Below are positions 1-5,929 of a stretch of DNA of 8,026 nucleotides, piece after piece (the stretch's first letter is position 1; each line of letters starts with the position of its first letter). Under the pieces are notes generated by a model, which worked only from the letters and a program-made list of their open reading frames with translations, was not told the origin of the DNA and ran no database searches. The DNA lies in contig JAEYRZ010000048.1 of the NCBI GenBank assembly GCA_023435265.1, forward strand, positions 1-8,026, written 5' to 3'. Origin of the DNA: Pseudomonadota bacterium. GTDB lineage: Bacteria > Desulfobacterota > Desulfobacteria > Desulfobacterales > Desulfosarcinaceae. A program made the position numbers and the translations under genes.

Positions 1-1
1 G

Positions 2-160
2 GGTACCGCTGTTCCAGGCGAAAACCTCGTGCTGCATGCGACGTTGACCCGGCATTTCGGCGGCCTGTTCCGCTTCGATGTCGCAGCCCGGGTGGATGCG
101 CGCCGCATCGCGGAAGGCAATCTGGCGCTGGCGCAGCGCCCGGATCGAGGTTCCCCGTGA
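2..160 (+). CDS. FabZ-like hotdog-fold acyl-ACP dehydratase, C-terminal end (partial)
   Basis: Only the last 52 residues are in the window; the gene begins upstream. The frame reads GTAVPGENLVLH, then RFDVAARVDARRIAEGNLAL, and stops at TGA 158-160. The PG(E/D)xLxL stretch, the aromatic/Phe stretch and the V-D-x-x-x-A-E pattern resemble the final beta strands of FabZ-type (3R)-hydroxyacyl-ACP dehydratases and related hotdog proteins. In that fold this part forms the outer strands of the sheet. The catalytic His and Glu/Asp lie in the missing N-terminal part, so activity cannot be judged. The stop codon overlaps the GTG start of the next gene (GTGA, 157-160), which suggests translational coupling and a shared lipid-related or polyketide-like pathway. 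It could also be a non-catalytic hotdog protein. Confidence 0.6.
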   Translation, partial: GTAVPGENLVLHATLTRHFGGLFRFDVAARVDARRIAEGNLALAQRPDRGSP

Positions 161-990
161 GTTTCCCGAAAAACAGCCGGGGGCGACGCCTGGATCGCCT
201 GATCTGCTTCCAGCCGGCGCGCTGGCCGCATGCCGAACGGATCAGCCGCGTCACGGCGCTGCTGATCATCTCCGGCTTCCTGGTTTTTCGGCTTTGGCAA
301 TTCGACCGCTTCCCGCAAACCTGGCCTGCAGCGCAACGCTTTTACGGCCTTTTCCTGACTCCCGGCGGCGCCCCGGTCTATCCGGCGGCGCTCATCGCCC
401 TGCTCTGGGGCGTGAAGCTTGCCGCCTGGCTCATCGAAACCGGTATTTTCGCCGGCTATATCGCCGCTTATGTCAGCCGCGCCCCGGCGCGCGCGCCTGC
501 CTGCGGCATCATGGAAACCGCTTTTCCCGTCCTGGTTGCGGGTCTCCCGGTGTTGATGGCCATGGCGCCGTACACGCTGCCGCACTGGGCGCCGCCGGCC
601 TCCCCCCGGCACCTGATCTTCTATCTGACCGCCATGGCGCTGATGCTGCTCGGGGGCCTGATCAACCTGATCGGACTCATCTCACTGCGGCGGGCCTTCA
701 CGATCATGACCGAAGCGCGCGTCCTGATCACGCACGGCATTTTCCGGCACGTCCGCCACCCACTCTACACCGGCCATTTCGTGATGTTCCTGGGAACGCT
801 GCTGCTGCGCTGGCATTTCGTTACCGTTTTGCTCTATCTGCTGTTTCTGATCGGTCAGTTCAAGCGTGCGCAGCTCGAAGAGCGCAAACTGGCCGTGGTT
901 TTTCCGGAATATCGAGACTATCGAAAGCGAACGGGCATGTTCTGGCCGTTTCGGCGCAGGCCGGTCGGAAGAGGCGTCCGCCGGATGTAA
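157..990 (+). CDS. Integral membrane methyltransferase, isoprenylcysteine carboxyl methyltransferase (ICMT)/PEMT-like family
   Basis: A protein of 277 residues. The GTG start at 157 is chosen because it overlaps the upstream stop as GTGA and leaves the family C-terminus complete. Hydrophobic helices fall at about residues 32-45, 76-106, 120-140, 152-176 and 207-233. The C-terminal third carries the ICMT/PEMT-type SAM-binding signature: GIFRHVRHPLYTG (194-206), then EERK (241-244), FPEYRDYRKRT (249-259) and a final MFWP. Family members methylate small or lipid-like substrates at the membrane using S-adenosylmethionine, and the bacterial ones mostly have unknown substrates. Coupling to a FabZ-like dehydratase suggests a fatty-acyl, polyketide or quinone-like lipid substrate, which is inference. 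The N-terminus before the first helix is basic, consistent with a cytoplasmic start. The family call is firm; the substrate is unknown. Confidence 0.8.
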   Translation: MSFPKNSRGRRLDRLICFQPARWPHAERISRVTALLIISGFLVFRLWQFDRFPQTWPAAQRFYGLFLTPGGAPVYPAALIALLWGVKLAAWLIETGIFAGYIAAYVSRAPARAPACGIMETAFPVLVAGLPVLMAMAPYTLPHWAPPASPRHLIFYLTAMALMLLGGLINLIGLISLRRAFTIMTEARVLITHGIFRHVRHPLYTGHFVMFLGTLLLRWHFVTVLLYLLFLIGQFKRAQLEERKLAVVFPEYRDYRKRTGMFWPFRRRPVGRGVRRM

Positions 991-1073
991 CGTATCGTTT
1001 TTATGCGCCGCCGCATTCGGGCAAAGCGCCCGATCCGCAACGACGGCGTCAACTAAACACGCAGGAGGTAGGT

Positions 1074-1661
1074 ATGAACCGCTTTCTCGCCCCAGTTCTG
1101 CTCGTGCTCTTGATGGCTCTGTTTTTCGGATGCGCCGGCTCAAGTCAATACATGAGCCCGGCCGGCACACCGCCCCCGGCGTCTCCATCACCCGGCAAGG
1201 CGCTGGTTTACATCATGCGGCCGTCCGGCATGGGCTTCGCCATTAATTTTCAGATCTATCACGGCGAGGATCTGATCGGTCTGAGTCAGGCGCAATCATT
1301 CTTCAGTTACGAGTGCGATCCGGGAACCCACATGTTCCTGGGAATGGCCGAAAACAAGCACGGCCTGAAGGCCGAACTCGAGGCCGGAAAAACCTACTTC
1401 GTCCTGACCCAGGTCAAGATGGGAGCCTGGAAGGCGCGCATGGCCATGATCCCGGTCAATGCCGGCTCCGCGTGGTGGGATAAGGTGGAAGGCTATAAAA
1501 CGAGCTTGAAGTACATCGCTGCCGACAAAGCCAAGTTGGAGGCCTGGAAAGCGGCGCATGCAATCAAGGCGGACGCCGTTTTAAAGGATACGTACGCCTA
1601 TCTCGAGACTCCCGAGGGGCGCAAGTATGTCGCCCTGCTGAATAAGGAAGATGGACGCTGA
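1074..1661 (+). CDS. Outer-membrane-type lipoprotein, DUF2846-like
   Basis: A protein of 195 residues. The ATG at 1074 is preceded by AGGAGG (1063-1068) at 5 nt spacing, which fixes the start even though the frame stays open far upstream. Residues 1-20 form a lipoprotein signal peptide: Asn-Arg, a hydrophobic stretch, then FFGC with the lipidated Cys at 20. Residue 21 is Ala, so there is no inner-membrane retention Asp. A Pro/Ser-rich linker follows (about 28-42). The globular part starts with KALVYIMRPSG, then a PGTHMF turn, EAGKTYFVLTQVKMG and RMAMIPV. That order matches DUF2846-type beta-sandwich lipoproteins, whose function is not established. The C-terminal part (about 140-195) is charged and helical. 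The gene stands 83 bases after the methyltransferase and ends at a strong terminator, so it may be transcribed alone or with that operon. Confidence 0.75.
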   Translation: MNRFLAPVLLVLLMALFFGCAGSSQYMSPAGTPPPASPSPGKALVYIMRPSGMGFAINFQIYHGEDLIGLSQAQSFFSYECDPGTHMFLGMAENKHGLKAELEAGKTYFVLTQVKMGAWKARMAMIPVNAGSAWWDKVEGYKTSLKYIAADKAKLEAWKAAHAIKADAVLKDTYAYLETPEGRKYVALLNKEDGR

Positions 1662-1678
1662 CCCGCATCGCGTGACCG

Positions 1679-1718
1679 GCCGGGCCGCGGGCAACGCATC
1701 GCCCGGCCCGGCTTTATT
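1679..1718 (+). terminator. Rho-independent terminator after the lipoprotein gene
   Basis: The arm GCCGGGCC (1679-1686) pairs with GGCCCGGC (1705-1712). The helix continues inward as GGGC (1689-1692) with GCCC (1701-1704) after a 2-nt bulge, closing a loop of about 8 nt (1693-1700). TTTATT follows immediately on the plus strand (1713-1718). The element lies 17 nt after the lipoprotein stop and its T-run overlaps the stop codon of the convergent radical SAM gene. There is no A-run on the other side, so it should work mainly for plus-strand transcripts. Confidence 0.8.
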
Positions 1719-3054
1719 GCGCCAAAGCCCGATCCGGAGCGCCGGCGCGCAGACGGTTGCGTAGAAAACGCATGAATCCGAAGACCGATTTCTTGCTGCG
1801 CAGGTAATATGAAATATACGCCCACAGATGCCAGATCTGCATTTCCAGAGGCGGTACGGATGGGTGGCGGAAGACCGCATGCACACCGTCGAAGCCCTTG
1901 CCGGCGGTTTGGATCAGGCGGTCGAAGAGCTCGTCCCACAGTTCGGTCCCCGGATAAGGCGTCAGGATCGTGAACTGGGCGGTGTGGGTGTCGAGCCGGC
2001 GGGCGAAACGGATCGTCTCGCGGAGATGGCGGCGCCGTTCGCGCGGAAAACCGAGAATGTAACTGGCCCAGATCTCGATATTGTGCCGCTTCAGCAGCGC
2101 CACGGCCTCGCGGGCCTGCTCGGCGCGGATGCCCTTCCGGCTGTCGTCCAGCACGGCGCTGTTGGGTGATTCGATGCCCACGAAGATGGAACAGGCGCCG
2201 GCCTCGGCCATATGGGCGATCATCTCCGGCTGGCGCAGGATCGTATCCACACGGCAGAAACACCACCAGCGCAGGTTCCAGCCCTTTCGGAGCATGCCGT
2301 CGCAGATGCGGTGCACGCGCTCGGCCGAACCGGTGAAGTTGTCGTCCATGAACGCCAGCGCTCGATAATTCCAGGTCCGGACGAGCTGCTCGAGTTCCAT
2401 CAGAACGCTCTCGCTGCTGCGGGCGCGCCAGGCGGCGCCGTCAAGGCGCGTGGAGGCGCAGAAGCGGCACTGGAAGGGGCAGCCGCGGCTGGTATGCACC
2501 GACGCCAGAGGCCTTCCGAACAGGCGTGTGCGCCGGTAGCGCGAAAGATCCAGCAAATCGCGGGCCGGCAGCGGCAGGCGGTCCACGTCCCCGATGCGTT
2601 CGGCCGGGCCGCCGTCGACCGTCCGGCCGTTACACAGCCGCACGATGCCGGCGATCTCGTTCCCGTCGTCGCCGCGGCGCCAGGCGTCAAGCAGCTGGAC
2701 AAAAGCGCTTTCGCCTTCACCGCGCACGATCGCATCCACGCTTCCGGAGGCCAGGATGCTCTCGGCGTCGAAACCGGGATGCGGGCCGCCCATCACCACG
2801 CGCGCACCGCGGGCCTTCGCCTGCCCTGCCAGCGCCATGGCCTGAAAGAAACGGGTGGTATCGCAATAGATGCCGACCGCATGATAACGGCCGAAATCGA
2901 GGGGACGCCGGTCCACCATGCGGTCGCAGAGCTCCACGCTGAACCCGTTGTCCCGCGCCGCCGCGGCGACATAAAGCAGGCCGAGGGGCGGAAGAACGAT
3001 CCCCAGGCTGTTGAAGGTGCTTCCGCTGGCCGGATTGACGAGCAGCACGCGCAT
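1714..3054 (-). CDS. Cobalamin-binding-domain radical SAM protein
   Basis: A protein of 446 residues that starts MRVLLVNP, the usual beginning of B12-binding radical SAM proteins. Residues 1-125 form the Rossmann-like cobalamin-binding domain: PPLGLLYVAA at 22-31, GGPHPGFD at 89-96, and VRGEGE at 110-115. No DxHxxG motif is visible, so cobalamin would bind base-off without a His ligand, as in BchE-type enzymes. The radical SAM core has Cys192-Pro-Phe-Gln-Cys196-Arg-Phe-Cys199 (CX3CX2C) for the 4Fe-4S cluster. It is followed by MDDNFTG, the VGIES strand and a YILGFP strand. The basic C-terminal tail (about 395-446) is typical of the class. Members carry out methylations, ring formations or rearrangements in cofactor, lipid and natural-product pathways; the substrate here is unknown. 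The gene stands alone, with convergent and divergent neighbours. An AAAGGG stretch lies about 8 nt before ATG 3054. The family call is strong; the reaction is not assigned. Confidence 0.88.
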   Translation of the reverse strand: MRVLLVNPASGSTFNSLGIVLPPLGLLYVAAAARDNGFSVELCDRMVDRRPLDFGRYHAVGIYCDTTRFFQAMALAGQAKARGARVVMGGPHPGFDAESILASGSVDAIVRGEGESAFVQLLDAWRRGDDGNEIAGIVRLCNGRTVDGGPAERIGDVDRLPLPARDLLDLSRYRRTRLFGRPLASVHTSRGCPFQCRFCASTRLDGAAWRARSSESVLMELEQLVRTWNYRALAFMDDNFTGSAERVHRICDGMLRKGWNLRWWCFCRVDTILRQPEMIAHMAEAGACSIFVGIESPNSAVLDDSRKGIRAEQAREAVALLKRHNIEIWASYILGFPRERRRHLRETIRFARRLDTHTAQFTILTPYPGTELWDELFDRLIQTAGKGFDGVHAVFRHPSVPPLEMQIWHLWAYISYYLRSKKSVFGFMRFLRNRLRAGAPDRALAQ

Positions 3055-3294
3055 CGTTTTACCCTTTCAGAATCGATCCGGAGCTGCATGAATTAGCAGA
3101 ACGGATGTGCCGGGGCAAGGAGCAGACCTGGGCTGCTTTGCTCCGAATTCCTGCCGCAACGAAATGGCCGCGGAACCGGACTGTCGCCCATGCGGGATGG
3201 CTGCCCGTCGTTGCGGTGCGTTTTGCCTGAAACGGGCTGTCGATCTTCGGCGAGTTGTGTTATGAGGCCGGCGTAATCCGCTGGAGGAGCTGTT
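3055..3294. other. Divergent intergenic spacer with a hairpin
   Basis: This 240-base region lies between the starts of the radical SAM gene (minus) and the Gate-domain gene (plus), so it should hold both promoters. No convincing sigma-70 or sigma-54 pair was found. A poor candidate for the plus gene is TATGAG at 3261-3266 with CTGTCG at 3237-3242. A hairpin can form at 3115-3141: GCAA and AGCAG on the left, separated by a GG bulge, pair with CTGCTTTGC on the right around the loop ACCTGGG. An alternative pairing GGAGCA/TGCTCC spans 3119-3144. The hairpin has no T-run and would sit in the leader of the radical SAM transcript. No riboswitch class was recognised. Confidence 0.4.
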
Positions 3295-4254
3295 ATGAGC
3301 GCATCCCATTCGACCTGCAGCCCCGACTCCGCAGGGGTGCTCGCCCGCCGGTCCTGGCATAAAGCCTGGACCGGCGCAATCTGGGTTTACAAGATTCTGA
3401 TCCCCATTTCCCTGTTCACGTTCCTGCTGGACGCCAGCCATGTATTGAACCGGCTCGAAGGCGTGCTGGGCCCGGTGATGGGCTTGATCCACCTGCCGTC
3501 CAAGGCCGCCATGCCCTTGATCGCCGGTCTGCTCACCGGCATCTACGGGGGCATCGCAGCTCTTTCGGCGCTCAGTTTTACCCTCAAAGAGGCCACACTG
3601 ATCGCCGTCTTTCTCTTGACGGCGCATAACCTCATCCAGGAATCGATCATCCAGGGCCAGGCCGGGCTGCATCCGGTCAAGGCCGCCCTGTATCGGCTGG
3701 GCGCCGCGCTGGCACTGGTCTGGCTGATCGGCTGGCTCTGGCAGGGCGGCGCAGGTCCGGCACCTTATGCCACACTTACGGCCGGTACCATTCCATTTGG
3801 AGCGGCATTCCTGAACTGGTGCCGCAATACGTTGATTCTCAGCGCACAGATTTTCGGCATTCTGATCGTCATCATGAGTGCCGTGGTCTGGATGAAGGCT
3901 TATCGCTGGGACGAACGGCTGGCCGTGCGGCTGCGGCCCGTGCTCAAATCCCTGGGGCTCAGCGAAAAAGCCGGCCTTTTGTGGCTGGCGGCGGTTTTGT
4001 TCGGCGTCACTTACGGCGCGGCGGTCATCGTCGAGGAAGCCCGCAATGGCGCCTTGTCGCCTTCGGAGATCGAGCGGTTGCACCTTTCGATCGGCATCAA
4101 TCATTCCATGGTCGAGGACCCGGTCCTTTTTCTGCCGCTCGGCATTCACCCGTTCTGGGTCTGGGTGCCGCGCCTGCTGGCCGCTGTCGCGGCGGTCCAG
4201 CTGCTGCGCCTGTTTCATGCCCTGCGGGCGGGCTTGTGCCGCAACAAGACTTGA
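3295..4254 (+). CDS. Gate-domain (nucleoside recognition-like) membrane protein with internal duplication
   Basis: A protein of 319 residues starting at ATG 3295, with GGAGG at 3283-3287 (7 nt spacing). It is very hydrophobic, with helices at about 28-46, 72-93, 100-115, 131-149, 180-200, 226-246 and 280-305. Two halves resemble each other. In the first, GLLTGIYGG (78-86) leads to AHNLIQES (110-117). In the second, VLFGVTYGA (234-242) leads to INHSMVED (268-275). Each half therefore places an Asn/His pair and a Glu at matching positions. This layout matches the Gate (nucleoside recognition) family, also found in nucleoside transporters, spore maturation proteins SpmA/SpmB and FeoB. The transported substrate of stand-alone bacterial members is mostly unknown. 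The gene is monocistronic, with a convergent neighbour 24 bases after its stop. No terminator was seen between them. Confidence 0.75.
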   Translation: MSASHSTCSPDSAGVLARRSWHKAWTGAIWVYKILIPISLFTFLLDASHVLNRLEGVLGPVMGLIHLPSKAAMPLIAGLLTGIYGGIAALSALSFTLKEATLIAVFLLTAHNLIQESIIQGQAGLHPVKAALYRLGAALALVWLIGWLWQGGAGPAPYATLTAGTIPFGAAFLNWCRNTLILSAQIFGILIVIMSAVVWMKAYRWDERLAVRLRPVLKSLGLSEKAGLLWLAAVLFGVTYGAAVIVEEARNGALSPSEIERLHLSIGINHSMVEDPVLFLPLGIHPFWVWVPRLLAAVAAVQLLRLFHALRAGLCRNKT

Positions 4255-4278
4255 CCCTGCACGCCCGGGCTGCTCAAC

Positions 4279-4770
4279 TCATTGTTGTTTCAAGTCCGCG
4301 GGAACCTGGTTCGCCGGACAATCGAAAAAAATACAGCGCCGGCATTCCTGGCGGTAGACAGCGGAGCCGAATCCGGTTGCAGAGAGCAGAAAGACGGTCA
4401 ACAGACCCGGCTCCCGCACCAGCCAGTGAAGCGGGAAGAACAGCAGGACGATCATGGCGCCGTAACTGACCAGCTTGTCCGTCGTACTCAACTTCCCGGG
4501 GCGGGCTGCGAAATATTTGGGCAGCCTCCAAAAGAACATGCAGCTGAGGCTTTTTCCTTCATGGGCGTAGTGGGGGCAGCGGGTGCAGAAAAATTTCAAA
4601 ACGAGGCCCGTCATTGCCGCGGCGACCAGAATAAAAGCGATCGTCCAGGCGGTGGAATGCTTGAAGATTGCCATGATGGCCGTCCACAGCGGTACGGACA
4701 ACAGGCAGCTGTAGAACAAAAAATCGGTGAAGCTGTAACGGGTTCTCAGTGCGGCGCGAGACGACAACAT
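4279..4770 (-). CDS. Small four-helix membrane protein with two cysteine clusters (function unknown)
   Basis: A protein of 163 residues if started at ATG 4770. An upstream in-frame ATG at 4776 touches the GGGAGG Shine-Dalgarno directly and is therefore less likely. Predicted helices fall at about 17-36, 41-60, 100-118 and 121-138. After helix 2 comes FCTRCPHYAHEGKSLSC, with Cys62, Cys65 and Cys77. After helix 4 comes ECRRCIFFDCPANQVP, with Cys143, Cys146 and Cys151. Both clusters follow an even-numbered helix, so they lie on the same membrane face, presumably cytoplasmic, where six thiols could bind a metal or an Fe-S cluster. I do not recognise a named family, although the CxxCPHY...C and CxxCxxxxCPxNxVP arrangement looks like a conserved one in anaerobes. 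The gene is convergent with the Gate-domain gene and no partner gene is adjacent. Confidence 0.72.
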   Translation of the reverse strand: MLSSRAALRTRYSFTDFLFYSCLLSVPLWTAIMAIFKHSTAWTIAFILVAAAMTGLVLKFFCTRCPHYAHEGKSLSCMFFWRLPKYFAARPGKLSTTDKLVSYGAMIVLLFFPLHWLVREPGLLTVFLLSATGFGSAVYRQECRRCIFFDCPANQVPADLKQQ

Positions 4771-4776
4771 GAACAT

Positions 4777-4782
4777 CCTCCC
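4777..4782 (-). promoter_or_regulatory. Ribosome binding site that selects the start of the Cys-rich membrane protein
   Basis: On the minus strand GGGAGG is followed at once by ATGTTCATG. Spacing is 0 nt to the first ATG (4776) and 6 nt to the second (4770). Only the second fits normal initiation, so the protein should begin MLSSRAAL rather than MFMLSS. Confidence 0.65.
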
Positions 4783-4953
4783 TGTCGGTTGTTAGCGGTT
4801 GCCGGGCAATCCGTCGATCCGAGCGGTTCCGTATGATGCCGGGTTATCTGAAAGAGCGCCATTATGCCCCAAATGAAGCTTTTTGGCTATTAAAACCGAA
4901 AGCGGTGTAGGTAGCTAATAATCTGTCCGCGAAATCGAACGCAGGCGGTCGTG

Positions 4954-4967
4954 TGACCGACAGGTCA
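4954..4967. repeat. Short inverted repeat TGACC-N4-GGTCA
   Basis: TGACC (4954-4958) and GGTCA (4963-4967) are perfect inverted half-sites with a 4-nt spacer. The spacing is compact for a regulator operator, and the site lies inside the possible PilZ remnant. It could be chance in a GC-rich stretch. Confidence 0.25.
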
Positions 4968-5027
4968 TCGATCTGATCACCACGGTATCGCCCCTGAACC
5001 GCGTGAACCTCCGAGCGGTCGGGCTCA

Positions 5028-5041
5028 CCGACAATTGTCGG
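5028..5041. repeat. Perfect 14-bp palindrome
   Basis: CCGACAATTGTCGG reads identically on both strands. After one mismatch on each side, two more positions pair (5025-5026 with 5043-5044). It lies 65 bases beyond the cyclase stop with no T-run, so it does not look like a terminator. It could be a dimeric regulator's operator or a short transcript hairpin. Confidence 0.4.
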
Positions 5042-5105
5042 GGAATCGTTTGCTATTCCTGCCGTCCGCGATGGAAGGGGCGGTGTCCCGCGGAGCGGAC
5101 CGGCT

Positions 5106-5915
5106 TTAACGATACCAGACCTGGTTGCGGCCGTTGTTCTTGGCCCGGTAGAGGCAATCGTCGGCCGCCTGGATCAGGCACTGCCCGGGACGGGTGCTTA
5201 CGAAACGGCTGCAGCCGATGCTGATGGTCACCCGGCCCTGTGGCTGGGTGTGGCGGTTTTCAAACGGATAGCGTTCGATGTCGCGGCGCAGTCGTTCGGC
5301 CATACGCACGGCCATATTCTGATGTGTATCCGGCATCAGGACCATGAACTCTTCCCCCCCGTAGCGGGCCACGACATCGGATTTGCGCGCAATATTCAGC
5401 AGGCGGCCGGCGAAGGATTTCAACAAGCGGTCGCCCGCCGGATGGCCGTAACGGTCGTTATAATTCTTGAAATGATCGATGTCGATCATCATCAGGGAAA
5501 GTTCGGTGGCGTAGCGTTCGGCGCGCGACCGCTCGTGCTCCAGCATACGCAGCAGAAAGCGGCGGTTGTAAAGGCCGGTCAGTTCGTCCGTTATGGAGAG
5601 TTTGCGGACCTTGTGGAAAAGAATCTCGATACGATGGCGGTTCAGGCCGTTCAACAGTCCTACCGCGGCACCGATGGCGACGAAGTAGGTGGCCATGTGG
5701 CGGTGCTCTCGATTGAAGGCCTTGGCCATCGCCGAACCGAACGTGAAGGACGGATGACCGGGCGACGCGGCGTCGTGAATCGCCACCGAAGCCGGATGCA
5801 GCACCGTGTAGCCCAAGGCGGCGCCTGCGCCCAGGTGCAGGCCCAGGGTGCGCAGCACGCCTTTTTGCGGTTGCGTCAAGATTTCCGATTCGGGCTGGGC
5901 ATGTGTCTGCGGCAT
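5106..5915 (-). CDS. Membrane-anchored GGDEF diguanylate cyclase
   Basis: A protein of 269 residues. The N-terminal sensory part has two hydrophobic segments, about 21-46 and 74-92, joined by a loop of about 27 residues rich in His, Ser and Pro. A short linker (about 93-107) leads into the GGDEF domain: DELTGLYNRR (110-119), DIDHFKNYND (145-154) with the metal-binding Asp, and GGEEF (186-190), the active-site signature for making c-di-GMP from two GTP. Arg177-Lys-Ser-Asp180 lies exactly five residues before GGEEF, which is the RxxD inhibitory site, so product feedback is expected. The domain ends with the usual ADDCLYRAKNNGRNQV. No EAL domain is attached. ATG 5915 lies 14 nt after the selenoprotein stop and has only a weak AAGAAG ribosome binding site, so translation may be coupled to the upstream gene. 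The enzyme call is firm; the signal sensed is unknown. Confidence 0.92.
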   Translation of the reverse strand: MPQTHAQPESEILTQPQKGVLRTLGLHLGAGAALGYTVLHPASVAIHDAASPGHPSFTFGSAMAKAFNREHRHMATYFVAIGAAVGLLNGLNRHRIEILFHKVRKLSITDELTGLYNRRFLLRMLEHERSRAERYATELSLMMIDIDHFKNYNDRYGHPAGDRLLKSFAGRLLNIARKSDVVARYGGEEFMVLMPDTHQNMAVRMAERLRRDIERYPFENRHTQPQGRVTISIGCSRFVSTRPGQCLIQAADDCLYRAKNNGRNQVWYR

Positions 5916-5929
5916 CGTCTTTACTTCTT

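Larger units (their letters stand above)
4785..5105. other. Intergenic region without an intact gene
   Basis: These 321 bases separate the diguanylate cyclase stop from the upstream end of the Cys-rich membrane protein gene. No intact reading frame with a plausible start and ribosome binding site was found on either strand. The stretch 4861-4925 is notably more AT-rich than its surroundings and contains a minus-strand CATAAT (4861-4866) that could be a -10 element for the membrane protein gene. No matching -35 was found. The right half contains a possible decayed PilZ-like frame and two short palindromes, listed separately. No U-tract terminator was seen after the cyclase gene. Confidence 0.5.
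4922..5107 (+). pseudogene. Possible decayed PilZ-like domain fragment
   Basis: Directly after an in-frame TAA (4919-4921), the plus frame reads VREIERRRSCDRQ, then TTVSPLNRVNLRAVGL, then TDNCRGIVCYSCRP. The order ERRR, S-x-L-N, an Ala, an Asn/Asp and G-I-x-x-x-S resembles short PilZ-like proteins of Desulfobacterota, where an R-rich start is followed by S-[YFL]-x-N and an N-x-S-x-x-G-[MI] strand. There is no ATG, GTG or TTG start before GTG 5003. After about 5075 the frame runs on antisense into the cyclase gene with no family resemblance, although a shift of one frame would stop at TAA 5107-5109. This suggests a degraded remnant, or chance. If real, a c-di-GMP-binding domain next to a diguanylate cyclase would make sense. 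Confidence 0.25.

Noticed and set aside
1017..1033. Hairpin TCGGGC-N5-GCCCGA between the methyltransferase and lipoprotein genes
   Set aside because: It has a short 6-bp stem and no T-run on either strand, so it is not supported as a terminator.
78..1073. Open plus-strand frame running upstream of and into the lipoprotein gene
   Set aside because: It overlaps the well-supported methyltransferase in another frame and shows shadow-like Arg/Pro-rich composition. The real start is ATG 1074, with AGGAGG and a lipoprotein signal peptide.
2212..3096. Plus-strand open frame opposite the radical SAM gene
   Set aside because: It has no recognisable motifs and is antisense to a gene with intact catalytic motifs.
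3090..3118. Possible minus-strand promoter (TTGCCC, 17 nt, TAATTC) for the radical SAM gene
   Set aside because: The -10 box matches only two of six consensus positions, so it is not better than chance.
3067..4218. Long minus-strand open frame (383 codons) opposite the Gate-domain gene
   Set aside because: It is Gln/Asp/Arg-rich without domains and antisense to a clear membrane protein. It is a product of high GC content at third codon positions.
5086..5101. Imperfect palindrome GTCCCGCGGAGCGGAC after the cyclase stop
   Set aside because: Only four outer pairs form and no U-tract follows on the minus strand, so it is not a credible terminator.
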